DNA of 9,255 nt from Candidatus Coatesiibacteriota bacterium. GTDB taxonomy: Bacteria > RBG-13-66-14. Of the stretch, positions 1-7,279 are shown one piece after another; the stretch's first letter is position 1, and the number at the start of each line of letters is the position of its first letter. The position numbers and the translations under genes are program-made. The stretch is taken from contig WJMB01000171.1 in assembly GCA_014728185.1 (NCBI GenBank), positions 1 to 9,255 of the forward strand, given 5' to 3'. The notes beneath the pieces were generated by a model that did no database searches, was not told the DNA's origin, and saw only the letters and a program-made list of their open reading frames with translations.

Positions 1-100
1 CATCAGCGGAGAGTCCGATCCACTGCGCGGCAACCAGGGCCGGCAGGATGATGCGCACCAGCCAGCTCAGCCAGCGTTTCTCACCATTCTCACCGTTCAT
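1..100 (-). CDS. membrane-anchored protein, partial (C-terminus outside window)
   Basis: Only the first 33 residues are visible. The ATG at 100-98 overlaps the TGA of the preceding gene (TGATG) and is preceded by a G-rich ribosome binding site (GGGGGGTG, about 3 bases before the ATG), so the start is well supported. The product opens with a short charged stretch (MNGENGEKRW) and then a hydrophobic segment at about residues 10-30 (LSWLVRIILPALVAAQWIGL), which looks like a single N-terminal membrane anchor with its N-terminus in the cytoplasm. Its place right after a peptidase and a two-helix membrane protein suggests a lysis accessory protein, for example an Rz-like inner-membrane spanin or another holin-type protein. 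That is inference from position only; the rest of the protein is needed. Codons 2-8 hold a small tandem repeat (AACGGTGAG / AATGGTGAG). Confidence 0.7.
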   Translation of the reverse strand, partial: MNGENGEKRWLSWLVRIILPALVAAQWIGLSAD

Positions 101-297
101 CAGCACCCCCCGAATAACGCGCCCAGGGCGCCGAAGCGGAAAAGAGAGGTCAGCAGCACGGCGGCGATGTCGACGGCGACGGCCAGATAGCGCCGGCGGG
201 CGACCAACGGATCCTCTCCCTTGCCGCCCTTTAGGGCCAATACTAGCCCAACAAGGATCAGGAAGCCCAGGATGATGAAGAAAGCCAGGTCGTCCAT
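100..297 (-). CDS. small two-helix membrane protein, holin candidate (65 aa)
   Basis: The frame stays open further upstream, but the ATG at 297-295 is the better start: it overlaps the TAA of the peptidase gene (TAATG) and has AAGGGG 5 bases before it. The 65-residue product has a strongly hydrophobic segment at about residues 4-22 (LAFFIILGFLILVGLVLAL), a short basic/acidic loop (KGGKGEDPLVARRR) and a second segment at about 38-53, extended by a glycine-rich hydrophobic tail to residue 64. Two helices, small size and a position directly behind a cell-wall peptidase fit a class II-like holin, which would form pores in the cytoplasmic membrane. No family-specific motif is recognisable, so holin is inference; a membrane-bound lysis regulator or a structural tail-associated membrane protein is also possible. 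It ends in a TGATG overlap with the next gene. Confidence 0.72.
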   Translation of the reverse strand: MDDLAFFIILGFLILVGLVLALKGGKGEDPLVARRRYLAVAVDIAAVLLTSLFRFGALGALFGGC

Positions 298-860
298 TAG
301 TACCCCTTGATTGTCCGCTTCCAGGCGGCAGTGTCGGCCAGGAGACGGATGTTGAAGACGAAGCGCCAAGGCCGCGGCCAGCGCTTGCCGAAGCAGGCCT
401 CGATGTGCAGGTGGGTTCCCGTGGAGCGGTAGCCCGAGTTGCCCCGGATGCGGGCGATCACCTCGCCGGTGGCCACGGTGCTCCCCTGCTTGACCAGGCG
501 CTCGCCCAGGTGGAACAGTCGCAGGTAGACGGGGTCAGGTGTGCTGTCGTCGTAGATCTCGAGGAAGATGTAACCGCCGCCGCCGGGGTCATAGCCCGAG
601 CGTCGGACGATGGACCGCCACGGCGCCAGAACCTTCAGGCCATTGCAACGGCCGATATCGACACCAGCGTGGAGCCGCAGCGGGCCGGTACAGTTGGGAT
701 GGTAGTCGGCGTAGTCCAGGGTCTGACGGATACCCTGCCCCGGGGCGAAGGGCGGCTGCAAACGAACGGGGGTCCGTTCCAGATAGGAGCGGACCTTTCC
801 TGCGTCCAGATGCTCAGGGTAGAGGACCGTCGAGCGGTCGGTGGCGGAGTCGTAGCGCAT
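297..860 (-). CDS. M23-family metallopeptidase (cell-wall endopeptidase, 187 aa)
   Basis: The zinc-binding set of peptidase family M23 is visible: HAGVD gives H64 and D68 (HxxxD), and GTHLHIE gives H150-x-H152 (HxH). H117 in the YLRLFHLGE strand is the usual additional active-site histidine. The stretch from 117 to 153, with VKQGSTVATGEVIARI before the HLH motif, follows the lysostaphin-like fold closely. Such enzymes cut peptide cross-bridges or stem peptides of peptidoglycan. There is no signal peptide or membrane helix, so the enzyme would be released through a holin (endolysin) or carried in the virion at the tail tip. The N-terminal 40 residues show no known wall-binding domain and it is short for the family, essentially one catalytic domain. 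It starts in a TGATG overlap with the preceding gene and is flanked by membrane-protein genes, which favours a lysis role over a purely structural one. Confidence 0.92.
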   Translation of the reverse strand: MRYDSATDRSTVLYPEHLDAGKVRSYLERTPVRLQPPFAPGQGIRQTLDYADYHPNCTGPLRLHAGVDIGRCNGLKVLAPWRSIVRRSGYDPGGGGYIFLEIYDDSTPDPVYLRLFHLGERLVKQGSTVATGEVIARIRGNSGYRSTGTHLHIEACFGKRWPRPWRFVFNIRLLADTAAWKRTIKGY

Positions 861-1159
861 CAGTCGCTCCCGAAACCCACACCGGAGCGGCGGGCCTGGA
901 TTCGGGCCACGGCTTCATCCTTCTCGGCCTCGCGCATCTGCGCCGCCGCCAGACGGGCCTGCTGCTTCTCGCGACCCCGGAAAACCTGCAACAGCGCGGC
1001 GATGGTGGTAATCATCCCGAAGGCGCCCAGCACAACGCCCTCGCCGATCAGGCCCAGCACGTGCAGCACGAGGGCTCCCAGGGCCAGGAAGAAGGCACCG
1101 GTGAAAGCGGTCATTCGCTGGCCCCACTCCAACCGAAACTCGATCCCTTTGCTCTTCAT
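860..1159 (-). CDS. two-helix membrane protein with charged C-terminal tail, holin candidate (99 aa)
   Basis: The ATG at 1159-1157 is chosen because AGGAGG lies 4 bases before it; a longer in-frame start at 1231 would run back into the fibre gene and lacks this support. The product has an amphipathic N-terminus, then hydrophobic segments at about residues 17-38 (TAFTGAFFLALGALVLHVLG) and 41-60, separated by a short turn (IGEG). A highly charged, alanine-rich helix follows (about 61-92: RGREKQQARLAAAQMREAEK onward), which could form a cytoplasmic coiled coil. A hairpin of two helices with a charged tail, encoded just before a cell-wall peptidase, is the usual look of a phage holin. No diagnostic sequence motif is present, so the assignment is by topology and context. 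It is one of two full-length two-helix proteins around the peptidase; which one makes the pore cannot be told here. Confidence 0.75.
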   Translation of the reverse strand: MKSKGIEFRLEWGQRMTAFTGAFFLALGALVLHVLGLIGEGVVLGAFGMITTIAALLQVFRGREKQQARLAAAQMREAEKDEAVARIQARRSGVGFGSD

Positions 1160-1182
1160 CTCCCCTCCTAGCTGATCCGAAC
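1160..1182 (-). promoter_or_regulatory. only intergenic gap; ribosome binding site of the 99-aa membrane protein gene
   Basis: This 23-base stretch separates the fibre gene stop (TAG at 1185-1183) from the ATG at 1159. It contains AGGAGG at 1169-1164 within TAGGAGGGGAG, a near-perfect Shine-Dalgarno that fixes the start of the downstream gene. It is too short for a promoter plus leader and shows no terminator hairpin, so the lysis-like genes probably share the tail transcript. The strong site here, where translational coupling is lost, may set independent expression of the following cassette. Confidence 0.8.
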
Positions 1183-3255
1183 CTAGTTGACCAGGCTGTA
1201 GCCCATCAGGCGGACACGGACGTCCTGGCACACCGTACCGATATCCACGGCGGCGGTGTCGATCTGGATGACCTCGTTGTCGTCGAGGGCGTCGGACTGG
1301 GCCTCGACCACGGTGTTGACGCCTACGACCGAGCGATCACCGGCCGCCAGACGCGCGGTAAGATTGCAAGGACCGGGCGTCGCGCCCCGGGAGCCCCGTT
1401 CCAGGGTGAAATCGGTGTATCCCGTCCCGCCGCCGGGGCCGTCCACCGCCGCCGTGGCGGCGTAAACGTCGAGAACGAAGGGGTGGAAGGTCGTGGTCAC
1501 CGGCGCGCGCAGGCCCACGATCCCGCCGAGTCCGCCGGCTTCGCGGAAGTCGTATGACTCGCGTCGCCAGACCGTGGGCCCCTCGGCGTAGCCGGCCCCC
1601 CGGTAGGGTCGGGAACCGATGTTGAGGCAGGACCCGTCGATGATCAGCGCGTCTCCGGAATCCTCGCCGTCGACGGCGTAGAGGCGGCATTCGATGGTCG
1701 AGCCCGACGGTTCGGCGGTGACGCTGAGCTGGGTGAAAAGGTCAGTGGAGAGCTCGGCGGCCTCGAAGTCGACGGCATACTCACTCGTACCGTCGTATAT
1801 GGCCAGCCGCCAGGTGTTTTGGGCGCCGTCACCCTTGACCCAGACCGAGAAGGTAAGCGGGCCGGCGTTGTTGAGCTTGGAGGAGACCAGGCTGATCCCT
1901 CCGATTTTCTGCACCACACCGCATCCCGCCCCGCAAGCCGTCGCGGCGGCCAGAGCCAGGGCGTGCTTGCCGTGAAAGGCCCCCAGACTGATCCGGTTGT
2001 AACCGGTGAAGCCCATGCCGTGCTGCTCCCAGGCCAGGGGCCAGCCGGAACCTCCCGTTGCGTTTTCGGGCCACTGCTCGAAAGAACCGTTGATCAGCCA
2101 ATTGATGGGAACCACGTCGTCCAAAGACGCTATGTCGCGCACCGATTTGGCGTAGCTCTTATAGACCCGGCCCAGGTGGGCCGTCACTCCGTCCAGATAG
2201 AACACCGGCGAGGTCCCCGGCGCCGAGACGATGTAAATTTCCAGTTTGTCGGCGTCCTCGGCGATGGTTCGCTGAACGCGCACGCGTTGCCAGTCGGAGC
2301 TGAGCGCCACGGACTCGCCCGTGATCACGCCGGAGCCGTCCTCGAGGCGTATCTCCACACTGCCCGGCGAGGCCCGCTTGATCCAGGCGAAGACGCTCAG
2401 CGTTCTCCCACGGTAGTCGGCGTGGTTGTCGATGATGTAACGCATCCCCTGGTTGCCGCTGGCGGTGGTCACCTTGGCGGCGTAACCGCCGAAGCGGACA
2501 TTGACCTCCTCGCGCTCGACGGCGGCGTTGAACTCCCACCAGCCCTCGGTGTGCGGCGCGCTGTGCGGCCCCTGGGGCCAACGGGCGAAGTCGCCGTCGT
2601 CGACGAGGTTGACGAAACCCTCGCCGCTGAACACCTCCTCGGCGTTCAGGTGAACATTCTGCAGGAATCCGCCGTCGTGGGCGCCGTCGGCGGCGTGCTC
2701 GTTGGTCAGGGCGTCCTCGAGGGATTCCAGATCGTCGTCCAGGCTGTCGACGACGCCGGGAGCGCGGGCGATGTCGGCGCCGGTGAGGGCCTCGGGGGCC
2801 TCGGGATCGCGGACGATCCAGCGCCGGTCCAGCCAGAGGGCGGCCTTCTCCGAGGCGACACTCCAGATGTGCAGGCTCTCGATGAAGGCCGCCGCCGCGT
2901 AGTCGGCCGGTCCGGCGGCGCCGTTGACTATGCTAGCATCATCGAGGCGCAGCTCGTCGTCGGCGTGCATTTTGGTCAGCCAGACCCGTACACCGTCGGC
3001 GGCGACGATGTAATGCTCGGCGTCGAAGAGACCCGCCGGGGTGGTCAACACGGCCTGTTCCGCCGTCGATCCGGCGTCGACCAGGTCCGTCCCCCACCCC
3101 TGGCGCACGGCCAGGGCGTTGTTTAGGTCGGCGTTGTTGGCGTCGAACAGGGCGCCGTCGACCCGCTTGTCCGGGTTGGAACCCTCGCCAGGGGCCAGGT
3201 TGCGTGCGGCCAGGTCGGGATGGGCCACAAAGGGGCGCGGTTTGTCGATGGGCAT
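1183..3255 (-). CDS. tail fibre / receptor-binding protein with two tandem beta-sandwich domains (690 aa)
   Basis: The ATG at 3255 overlaps the previous stop (TGATG), with GGAGGT 4 bases ahead. Residues 1-150 look like a virion-attachment head (ANNADLNNALAVRQGWG; AEHYIVAADGVRVWLTK). Residues 168-193 form a short acidic possible coiled coil ending in NEHAADGAHDGG, similar to the H-x-x-DG-H turns common in phage fibres. Two related domains follow, at about 211-362 and 383-548. Both open with N-L-(V/I)-(D/N)-(D/G)-G/S-(D/S)-F-x-x-WP, carry a strand of the form SVFAWIK or SVWVKGD, and finish with a strand holding a hydrophobic-Asp-Gly motif (FYLDGVTAH; LIIDGSCLN). This is the pattern of jelly-roll carbohydrate-binding modules (CBM4/9/22-like). 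The C-terminal 140 residues are a separate beta-rich region (about 553-690). No hydrolase or lyase site is visible. The likely role is binding host surface glycan; the carbohydrate-binding call is by pattern, not by a database match. Confidence 0.68.
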   Translation of the reverse strand: MPIDKPRPFVAHPDLAARNLAPGEGSNPDKRVDGALFDANNADLNNALAVRQGWGTDLVDAGSTAEQAVLTTPAGLFDAEHYIVAADGVRVWLTKMHADDELRLDDASIVNGAAGPADYAAAAFIESLHIWSVASEKAALWLDRRWIVRDPEAPEALTGADIARAPGVVDSLDDDLESLEDALTNEHAADGAHDGGFLQNVHLNAEEVFSGEGFVNLVDDGDFARWPQGPHSAPHTEGWWEFNAAVEREEVNVRFGGYAAKVTTASGNQGMRYIIDNHADYRGRTLSVFAWIKRASPGSVEIRLEDGSGVITGESVALSSDWQRVRVQRTIAEDADKLEIYIVSAPGTSPVFYLDGVTAHLGRVYKSYAKSVRDIASLDDVVPINWLINGSFEQWPENATGGSGWPLAWEQHGMGFTGYNRISLGAFHGKHALALAAATACGAGCGVVQKIGGISLVSSKLNNAGPLTFSVWVKGDGAQNTWRLAIYDGTSEYAVDFEAAELSTDLFTQLSVTAEPSGSTIECRLYAVDGEDSGDALIIDGSCLNIGSRPYRGAGYAEGPTVWRRESYDFREAGGLGGIVGLRAPVTTTFHPFVLDVYAATAAVDGPGGGTGYTDFTLERGSRGATPGPCNLTARLAAGDRSVVGVNTVVEAQSDALDDNEVIQIDTAAVDIGTVCQDVRVRLMGYSLVN
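1612..2625 (-). repeat. tandem duplicated domain inside the fibre gene
   Basis: Residues about 211-362 (bases 2625-2170) and 383-548 (2109-1612) of the 690-residue protein align as diverged copies. Shared marks are FVNLVDDGDFARWPQ versus INWLINGSFEQWPE at the start, GWWEFN versus PLAWEQH soon after, GRTLSVFAWIKR versus GPLTFSVWVKGD in the middle, and FYLDGVTAHLG versus LIIDGSCLNIG at the end. The copies differ widely between these anchors, so the duplication is old or the two domains were acquired separately. The linker (about 363-382, KSYAKSVRDIASLDDVVP) is short. Confidence 0.6.
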
Positions 3256-3839
3256 CAGACCTCCGTTTTCGTGAAATGACCCGCCTTATCGTCGTCGGTG
3301 TATTCCCCACCGGCGGCGGCGAAATGCGACACCTCGTCGACGCCGCCGTAGCCGCCCTCGTCGACGTCGGCGAAGTGGGCGTGGAGTTCGTTGATGGGTA
3401 GGCCCGGGTAGAGTCGTCGCGTGGTGAAACTCAGCGCGCAGGGGCCGTAGCCCACGGCGCGTCCCTGTTGGTAGGTGTCCAGGCTCTGCCCCGTGATCCA
3501 GCACTCGAAACGCCGCGGGGCGTCGGCGTGGGGCTGCAGAAAGACCCGGTCGCCCAGATTGACCAGGCGCGCCAGCTTCCGGCGACCCTCGGCGTCCAAC
3601 CGGTGATAGCGGACGGTGAAGACGCCCCGGTAGCCGATGACGCGGCTGCTGACGGTGCGCCCGTCGTCGGCGGCGGTGTTCTCCAACCGCTCGGCGATCC
3701 AGTCCGTCTCCAGACCGGCGTAGCCCTCGGCGGGCAGCTCGACGGCTTCATGAACCCCGGCGTAGCGCTCGGCGAAGCCGACCCGGGGCGGCGCGCTGCC
3801 GCCGGAGTCGGTGTCGCCCCATCGCGGATCGATGCTCAA
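3255..3839 (-). CDS. tail-tip / distal-tail-like protein, TTG start (194 aa)
   Basis: There is no ATG or internal methionine in this frame. The start is a TTG at 3839-3837 overlapping the TGA of the hub gene (TTGA), with GGAGGG (3851-3846) six bases ahead, which makes it convincing. Residues about 64-142 form a compact mixed fold (SRVIGYRGVFTVRYHRLDAE, then GRRKLARLVNLGDRVFLQPH and a late strand YGPCALSFTTRRLYPG). This pattern recalls the small ring-forming proteins at the tube/tip junction of siphophages (distal tail protein, Dit), but I do not recognise a named family. The C-terminal 44 residues are acidic and glycine-rich with an HF motif recurring at H155, H172 and H188. It lies between the hub and fibre genes, so a connector between hub and fibre is likely. 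That the gene is real is near certain; its role is moderate inference. Confidence 0.72.
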   Translation of the reverse strand: MSIDPRWGDTDSGGSAPPRVGFAERYAGVHEAVELPAEGYAGLETDWIAERLENTAADDGRTVSSRVIGYRGVFTVRYHRLDAEGRRKLARLVNLGDRVFLQPHADAPRRFECWITGQSLDTYQQGRAVGYGPCALSFTTRRLYPGLPINELHAHFADVDEGGYGGVDEVSHFAAAGGEYTDDDKAGHFTKTEV

Positions 3840-6800
3840 CTCTCTCCCTCCAGTTTTATCCGGGTCGCGGCGGCGGCGCAGTCGGGCTCCAGGCCGACAA
3901 CTAGGCCGCCGAGGACCTCGGCGCTCTCGGCCTCGCCGAGACGCGTCGTCAGGTGGTCTCCGGGCTCGATCTCACTCCAGACGCCGTCCAGGGTCAACTC
4001 GCGGCGGCGGGCGGCGGCGCGACGGCTCTCCGACAACCGTCGGGCCAGGATACGGGCCCAGCCCGCCGAGGTGATCAAGTCACTTGAGATGCGCTCCTCG
4101 TCTTGCGAGCCAACAACGCCGAGGCTTCCGGCGCTCTGCTCGCCCCCGGCCCAGGACACCCGGACCACCCGGGGCGGATTCGCCAGGGGACCGGGGTCGC
4201 GGAAGTCGATGACCCGCCGGGACTCTACGCGATGCAACGTCCCCCGGCGGTCTCGTCCGACGAGGTGCAAGCCGCCGCCGGGATCGACCCAGAGACGGCA
4301 GCCGAAGATCAGTGCCAGCTCGGCCAGGCAGGCGGCGATATCGCTCCCCTCCCAGCCCGAACGATCGCCGACGAAGCCGCTGAGTCCCCGGCCGTACTGG
4401 AACAGCGGACCGCCGCCGCCCTCCAGGAAGCCGTAGACGATCGGATGCTGTCCCGGGGTGACCACCAGGATAGAGGAGACCCCGGAGGCCCGGTGATGGA
4501 CCGATTCCAGCTCAACGACGCCTTCGCCACAACGGCACAATCGCGCGCCCCTGGTGTAGAAGCAGCCGACGGAGCGGGCCGCCAAGCGCTCGAAGGCCGG
4601 AGCCTGGGGCCAGTAGTCATAGGCGGCCTCGACCTCGCAACCGGCGTACCGCCGGGGCAGGCGCAGACGGCTCTCGCCTTCCAGCACCCGGGAGGCCTCG
4701 TCCCGGGTGAAGGCCAGCGGGGTACCACCCAGGTCCAGGGTCGGGCTCCCCTCATCGATGAAGCTCCGCTCCGGCTCAATCAGACCGTCGTCGCCGACGG
4801 TCAGGTTCTCGACCTCGCGGCGTCGGGCGTCATCGACGATCTCGAGAGCACCGTCGTTGGGGGTGTAGCGGTAAAGATAATGGCGCAGCTCGCGCGCCGG
4901 GGCTTCTTGCTGAACCTCCGGGGCGCCCCAGGGAAAGCTATCGGCCTCATCGCGTCGGTACTCTTCGACACCGAAGCTGATCCGGGCGGCGCCGTCGCCG
5001 ACGACAACCCGGCCCCGGGGTGTGAGGAAGGTCCGCCGGGTGGCATCCAGCGGCGGACTCACACGTAGACGGGTGTAGAAGGTCTCCTCGTCGCGGTAGG
5101 CGGCGTCGTACTCCACCCGGGTGATGGTGCGCGGCAGGGGGGCGTAACCCAGCCGGGCGGGATCCTCGGGCCAGAGACGGATGCGGTCACCGACGGCGAA
5201 GTCGTCGCTCCGACAGCCGTCGAGCAGTACCCAGGCGTCGACGATGCGCCGCGTTCCGCCGTCGGCGGCCCAGTTGACGTAGGCGTGGGCGGCCCGCAAT
5301 CCCGACGGGGCGTGGAAGCGCTGAATCGTCCGGCGCACACCCAGGTAGAGCGCTCCCTCGCGGGAAGACCAGGCCGCAGCCAGGGGCTGATAGTGGGAGT
5401 GGCCCTCCCGGTTGAGCTCGGGCTCCTCGGACCAGCCGCCCAGACGGCGCTCCTCGCGGTAGCGCCAGCCGTCGCCGTCCGGTGAGACCCGACCGATCAG
5501 CAGCTCGATCAGCGGTTCACGGCGGCCGTAGGCCCCGGTCAAGCCGGTGTCGCGGGCGCAGGCGACGAGCAGTTCGTCATCGCCGGTCCAGACCGGCCGC
5601 AGAGCGAAGGTCCGCTCAGGCCAATCCCGTACGATTTGAGACACTCCGTCCGGGGTCGCCCGCCAACATAGTTTTTCGAATTCGTCGTCCTCGACCACGG
5701 CCAGTGGTCCCAGCTCGAGGCCAAGCCGGTCGGGATCGACACCGTCCTCCACGCTGAAGAGCTCCGCGCCGTTCTCGCGCGCGTGGAGTCGGGGCGAGAG
5801 CCCGGGCCGTTTGACCAGCAGGGTGAAACCGTCGACGGCCTCGGCGGGTTCGGCGTCCAGGCCGGGATCGTAGGGACGACCGTGACTGATGAAGGCGTAG
5901 TAGCCCGGCGGCAGACTCAGTGGAAGCTCGCCCACCCGTTCGGCGTGGGGGATGAAGGAACCCAGGTCCTCGACGGCCCCGTCCGTGCCGTGCCAGTCCC
6001 CGCGCGGATCGTAATAGGCCAGGGGGCCGGGCATGCGGTAGCAGACCACGGGTGCCCGGCGTCGTCCGTCGTCGTCATACTCGACCTCGACCCGGCTCTC
6101 TTCGCCGAGGAAGAGGTTGCGGCCGAAGAGGTCCGGCGAGAGGTTTGTCGCGTAGAAGGTGCCGTCGCGGACGCCCCGCCCGCGCCCTCGGGGGAACTGG
6201 ACCGTCCAGGCGCGCACGGTCAGCTCCCAGAGGTAGGTGCCGTCGTGGTGACTGTAGGCCGGCGGATCACCGGCGGCCAGACCGTCGAACTCCGGTCCGG
6301 CCAGGCCGACGGCGAAACCCCGGGCGGCGAAATCGCCGGACTGGCAGATCCAGTAACCCTCGCGGGCCCGGAGACGCAGGGAATCCGGACCAAGCAGTCG
6401 AGGCGCGGCGGCGTGGTGGATCGTGTAACGCCGGGGTCGGGAGCCGAGGTTCGCGTCCAGACCATCCAGATCGAGTTCGATCAACCGGCTCTCGGCCGTG
6501 GGGGGAGCGGCGGCGGTGGGGACGGCGATGCCGTAGAGCATCGAGGCGCGCAGTGTCAGGGCGTCGAGGGAATACGGCGGCGGTATCGACGCGGGACCCG
6601 GCGGCACGGCGACGAAGGCGCCGGCGCCCCGGGCGGGATCGTAGGCGTAGACGCTCTCGCCGACGCCGCAGAGCAGTAGGCCCACCGCCTCCCACCAAAC
6701 CAGGCTCCTGACGGGCCGGTCCACTCCGGCGACGGAGGGGCGGGGATGGTGGCTGACGACGGCCTCGTCGGCGTTCAGGCCGGGTACGGGGAGCTCGACG

Positions 6801-7279
6801 AGGTTAAGCCCGGCGACGGCGGCGAGTTCTCCGGCCAGCTCATCGAAGCGACGCGGCGCCATGCCGATCAACTCCGGCGGCGGTGCGATCTCCCGGGCGG
6901 CGGCCAAACGGTCCAAAGCGGTCAGCTCCAGGGTGTCGCCGAGACGCCGGGTGGTCGCCCGGGCCGCCTCGACAACCCGTCCGCTGAATACGGGCCGCTG
7001 GACCGCCAACGTGCCGGCCTCCTCCAGGCAGACCCGCAGCTCAAGCTCTTCGGCCTCGATCAACCGCCGGGCGGTCGTCGGGTCCTCCAGCAGGTCCAAC
7101 AGGAGCCGGCAGGTCACCTGATCACCCACCGGGCGGCCGTCGAAGTCCTCCAGTTCGCGCAGTGGAACGACGAAGCCGGGCTCGCCGGGAGGTCCGGCCA
7201 GGGCCGTGTCGACCGCTATCCAGGGACCGCCGTCGGCTCGTAGCTCGACGCGCTGGGCTGGAATCTCCAGGGGGCTCAT
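3836..7279 (-). CDS. large tail hub protein with an inserted probable propeller-like region (1147 aa)
   Basis: The ATG at 7279 overlaps the previous stop (ATGA) with GGAGGG 5 bases ahead. The first 170 residues resemble the first domain of phage hub proteins (gp27/Tal type): PVFSGRVVEAARATTRRLGD, then LELTALDRLAA and a helix PRRFDELAGELAAVAG. The last 170 residues look like the closing part of the same fold: SDIAACLAELALIFGCRLWV, GGGLHLVGRDRRG, a basic helix (WARILARRLSESRRAAARRR) and WSEIEPGDHLTTRLGEAES. In between, about 171-974, is a beta-rich region with strands such as RSLVWWEAVGLLLCGVGESV, DGTYLWELTVRAWTVQF and EGALYLGVRRTIQRFH, suggesting a beta-propeller, followed by a further beta domain (about 680-760). 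C881, C906, C915 and C917 are close together. The hub would cap the tube, receive the tape measure end and open during ejection. Typical hubs are about 300-400 residues, so this one is unusually large. Catalytic motifs were not found. Confidence 0.65.
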   Translation of the reverse strand: MSPLEIPAQRVELRADGGPWIAVDTALAGPPGEPGFVVPLRELEDFDGRPVGDQVTCRLLLDLLEDPTTARRLIEAEELELRVCLEEAGTLAVQRPVFSGRVVEAARATTRRLGDTLELTALDRLAAAREIAPPPELIGMAPRRFDELAGELAAVAGLNLVELPVPGLNADEAVVSHHPRPSVAGVDRPVRSLVWWEAVGLLLCGVGESVYAYDPARGAGAFVAVPPGPASIPPPYSLDALTLRASMLYGIAVPTAAAPPTAESRLIELDLDGLDANLGSRPRRYTIHHAAAPRLLGPDSLRLRAREGYWICQSGDFAARGFAVGLAGPEFDGLAAGDPPAYSHHDGTYLWELTVRAWTVQFPRGRGRGVRDGTFYATNLSPDLFGRNLFLGEESRVEVEYDDDGRRRAPVVCYRMPGPLAYYDPRGDWHGTDGAVEDLGSFIPHAERVGELPLSLPPGYYAFISHGRPYDPGLDAEPAEAVDGFTLLVKRPGLSPRLHARENGAELFSVEDGVDPDRLGLELGPLAVVEDDEFEKLCWRATPDGVSQIVRDWPERTFALRPVWTGDDELLVACARDTGLTGAYGRREPLIELLIGRVSPDGDGWRYREERRLGGWSEEPELNREGHSHYQPLAAAWSSREGALYLGVRRTIQRFHAPSGLRAAHAYVNWAADGGTRRIVDAWVLLDGCRSDDFAVGDRIRLWPEDPARLGYAPLPRTITRVEYDAAYRDEETFYTRLRVSPPLDATRRTFLTPRGRVVVGDGAARISFGVEEYRRDEADSFPWGAPEVQQEAPARELRHYLYRYTPNDGALEIVDDARRREVENLTVGDDGLIEPERSFIDEGSPTLDLGGTPLAFTRDEASRVLEGESRLRLPRRYAGCEVEAAYDYWPQAPAFERLAARSVGCFYTRGARLCRCGEGVVELESVHHRASGVSSILVVTPGQHPIVYGFLEGGGGPLFQYGRGLSGFVGDRSGWEGSDIAACLAELALIFGCRLWVDPGGGLHLVGRDRRGTLHRVESRRVIDFRDPGPLANPPRVVRVSWAGGEQSAGSLGVVGSQDEERISSDLITSAGWARILARRLSESRRAAARRRELTLDGVWSEIEPGDHLTTRLGEAESAEVLGGLVVGLEPDCAAAATRIKLEGES
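3840..3851 (-). promoter_or_regulatory. ribosome binding site that decides the TTG start of the tail-tip gene
   Basis: GGAGGG at 3851-3846 followed by the six-base spacer AGAGAG leads into TTG at 3839-3837. The site lies within the last codons of the hub gene. The frame contains no ATG at all, so this site plus the TTGA overlap is the sole basis for the start. Confidence 0.8.

Noticed and set aside
100..369. Longer version of the 65-residue membrane protein starting at 369.
   Set aside because: It would overlap the peptidase gene by 73 bases, whereas the ATG at 297 has a TAATG junction and AAGGGG ahead of it.
405..1175. Plus-strand frames of 256 and 210 codons.
   Set aside because: They overlap the M23 peptidase, whose catalytic motifs prove the minus-strand frame, and the 99-residue membrane protein.
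860..1231. Longer version of the 99-residue membrane protein starting at 1231.
   Set aside because: The added 24 residues run into the fibre gene, are Pro/Gly-rich and lack the AGGAGG site that stands before the ATG at 1159.
1819..3126. Long open frame of 435 codons on the plus strand.
   Set aside because: It lies wholly opposite the fibre gene, whose domains and ribosome binding site are clear. Long antisense frames are common in GC-rich DNA, and its translation lacks domain structure.
3468..5068. Overlapping plus-strand frames of 322 and 321 codons.
   Set aside because: They are opposite the tail-tip and hub genes, low in complexity, rich in Pro/Arg/Gly and without good ribosome binding sites.
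5783..6679. Plus-strand frame of 298 codons.
   Set aside because: Antisense to the hub gene; no domain pattern, and it breaks the single-direction layout.
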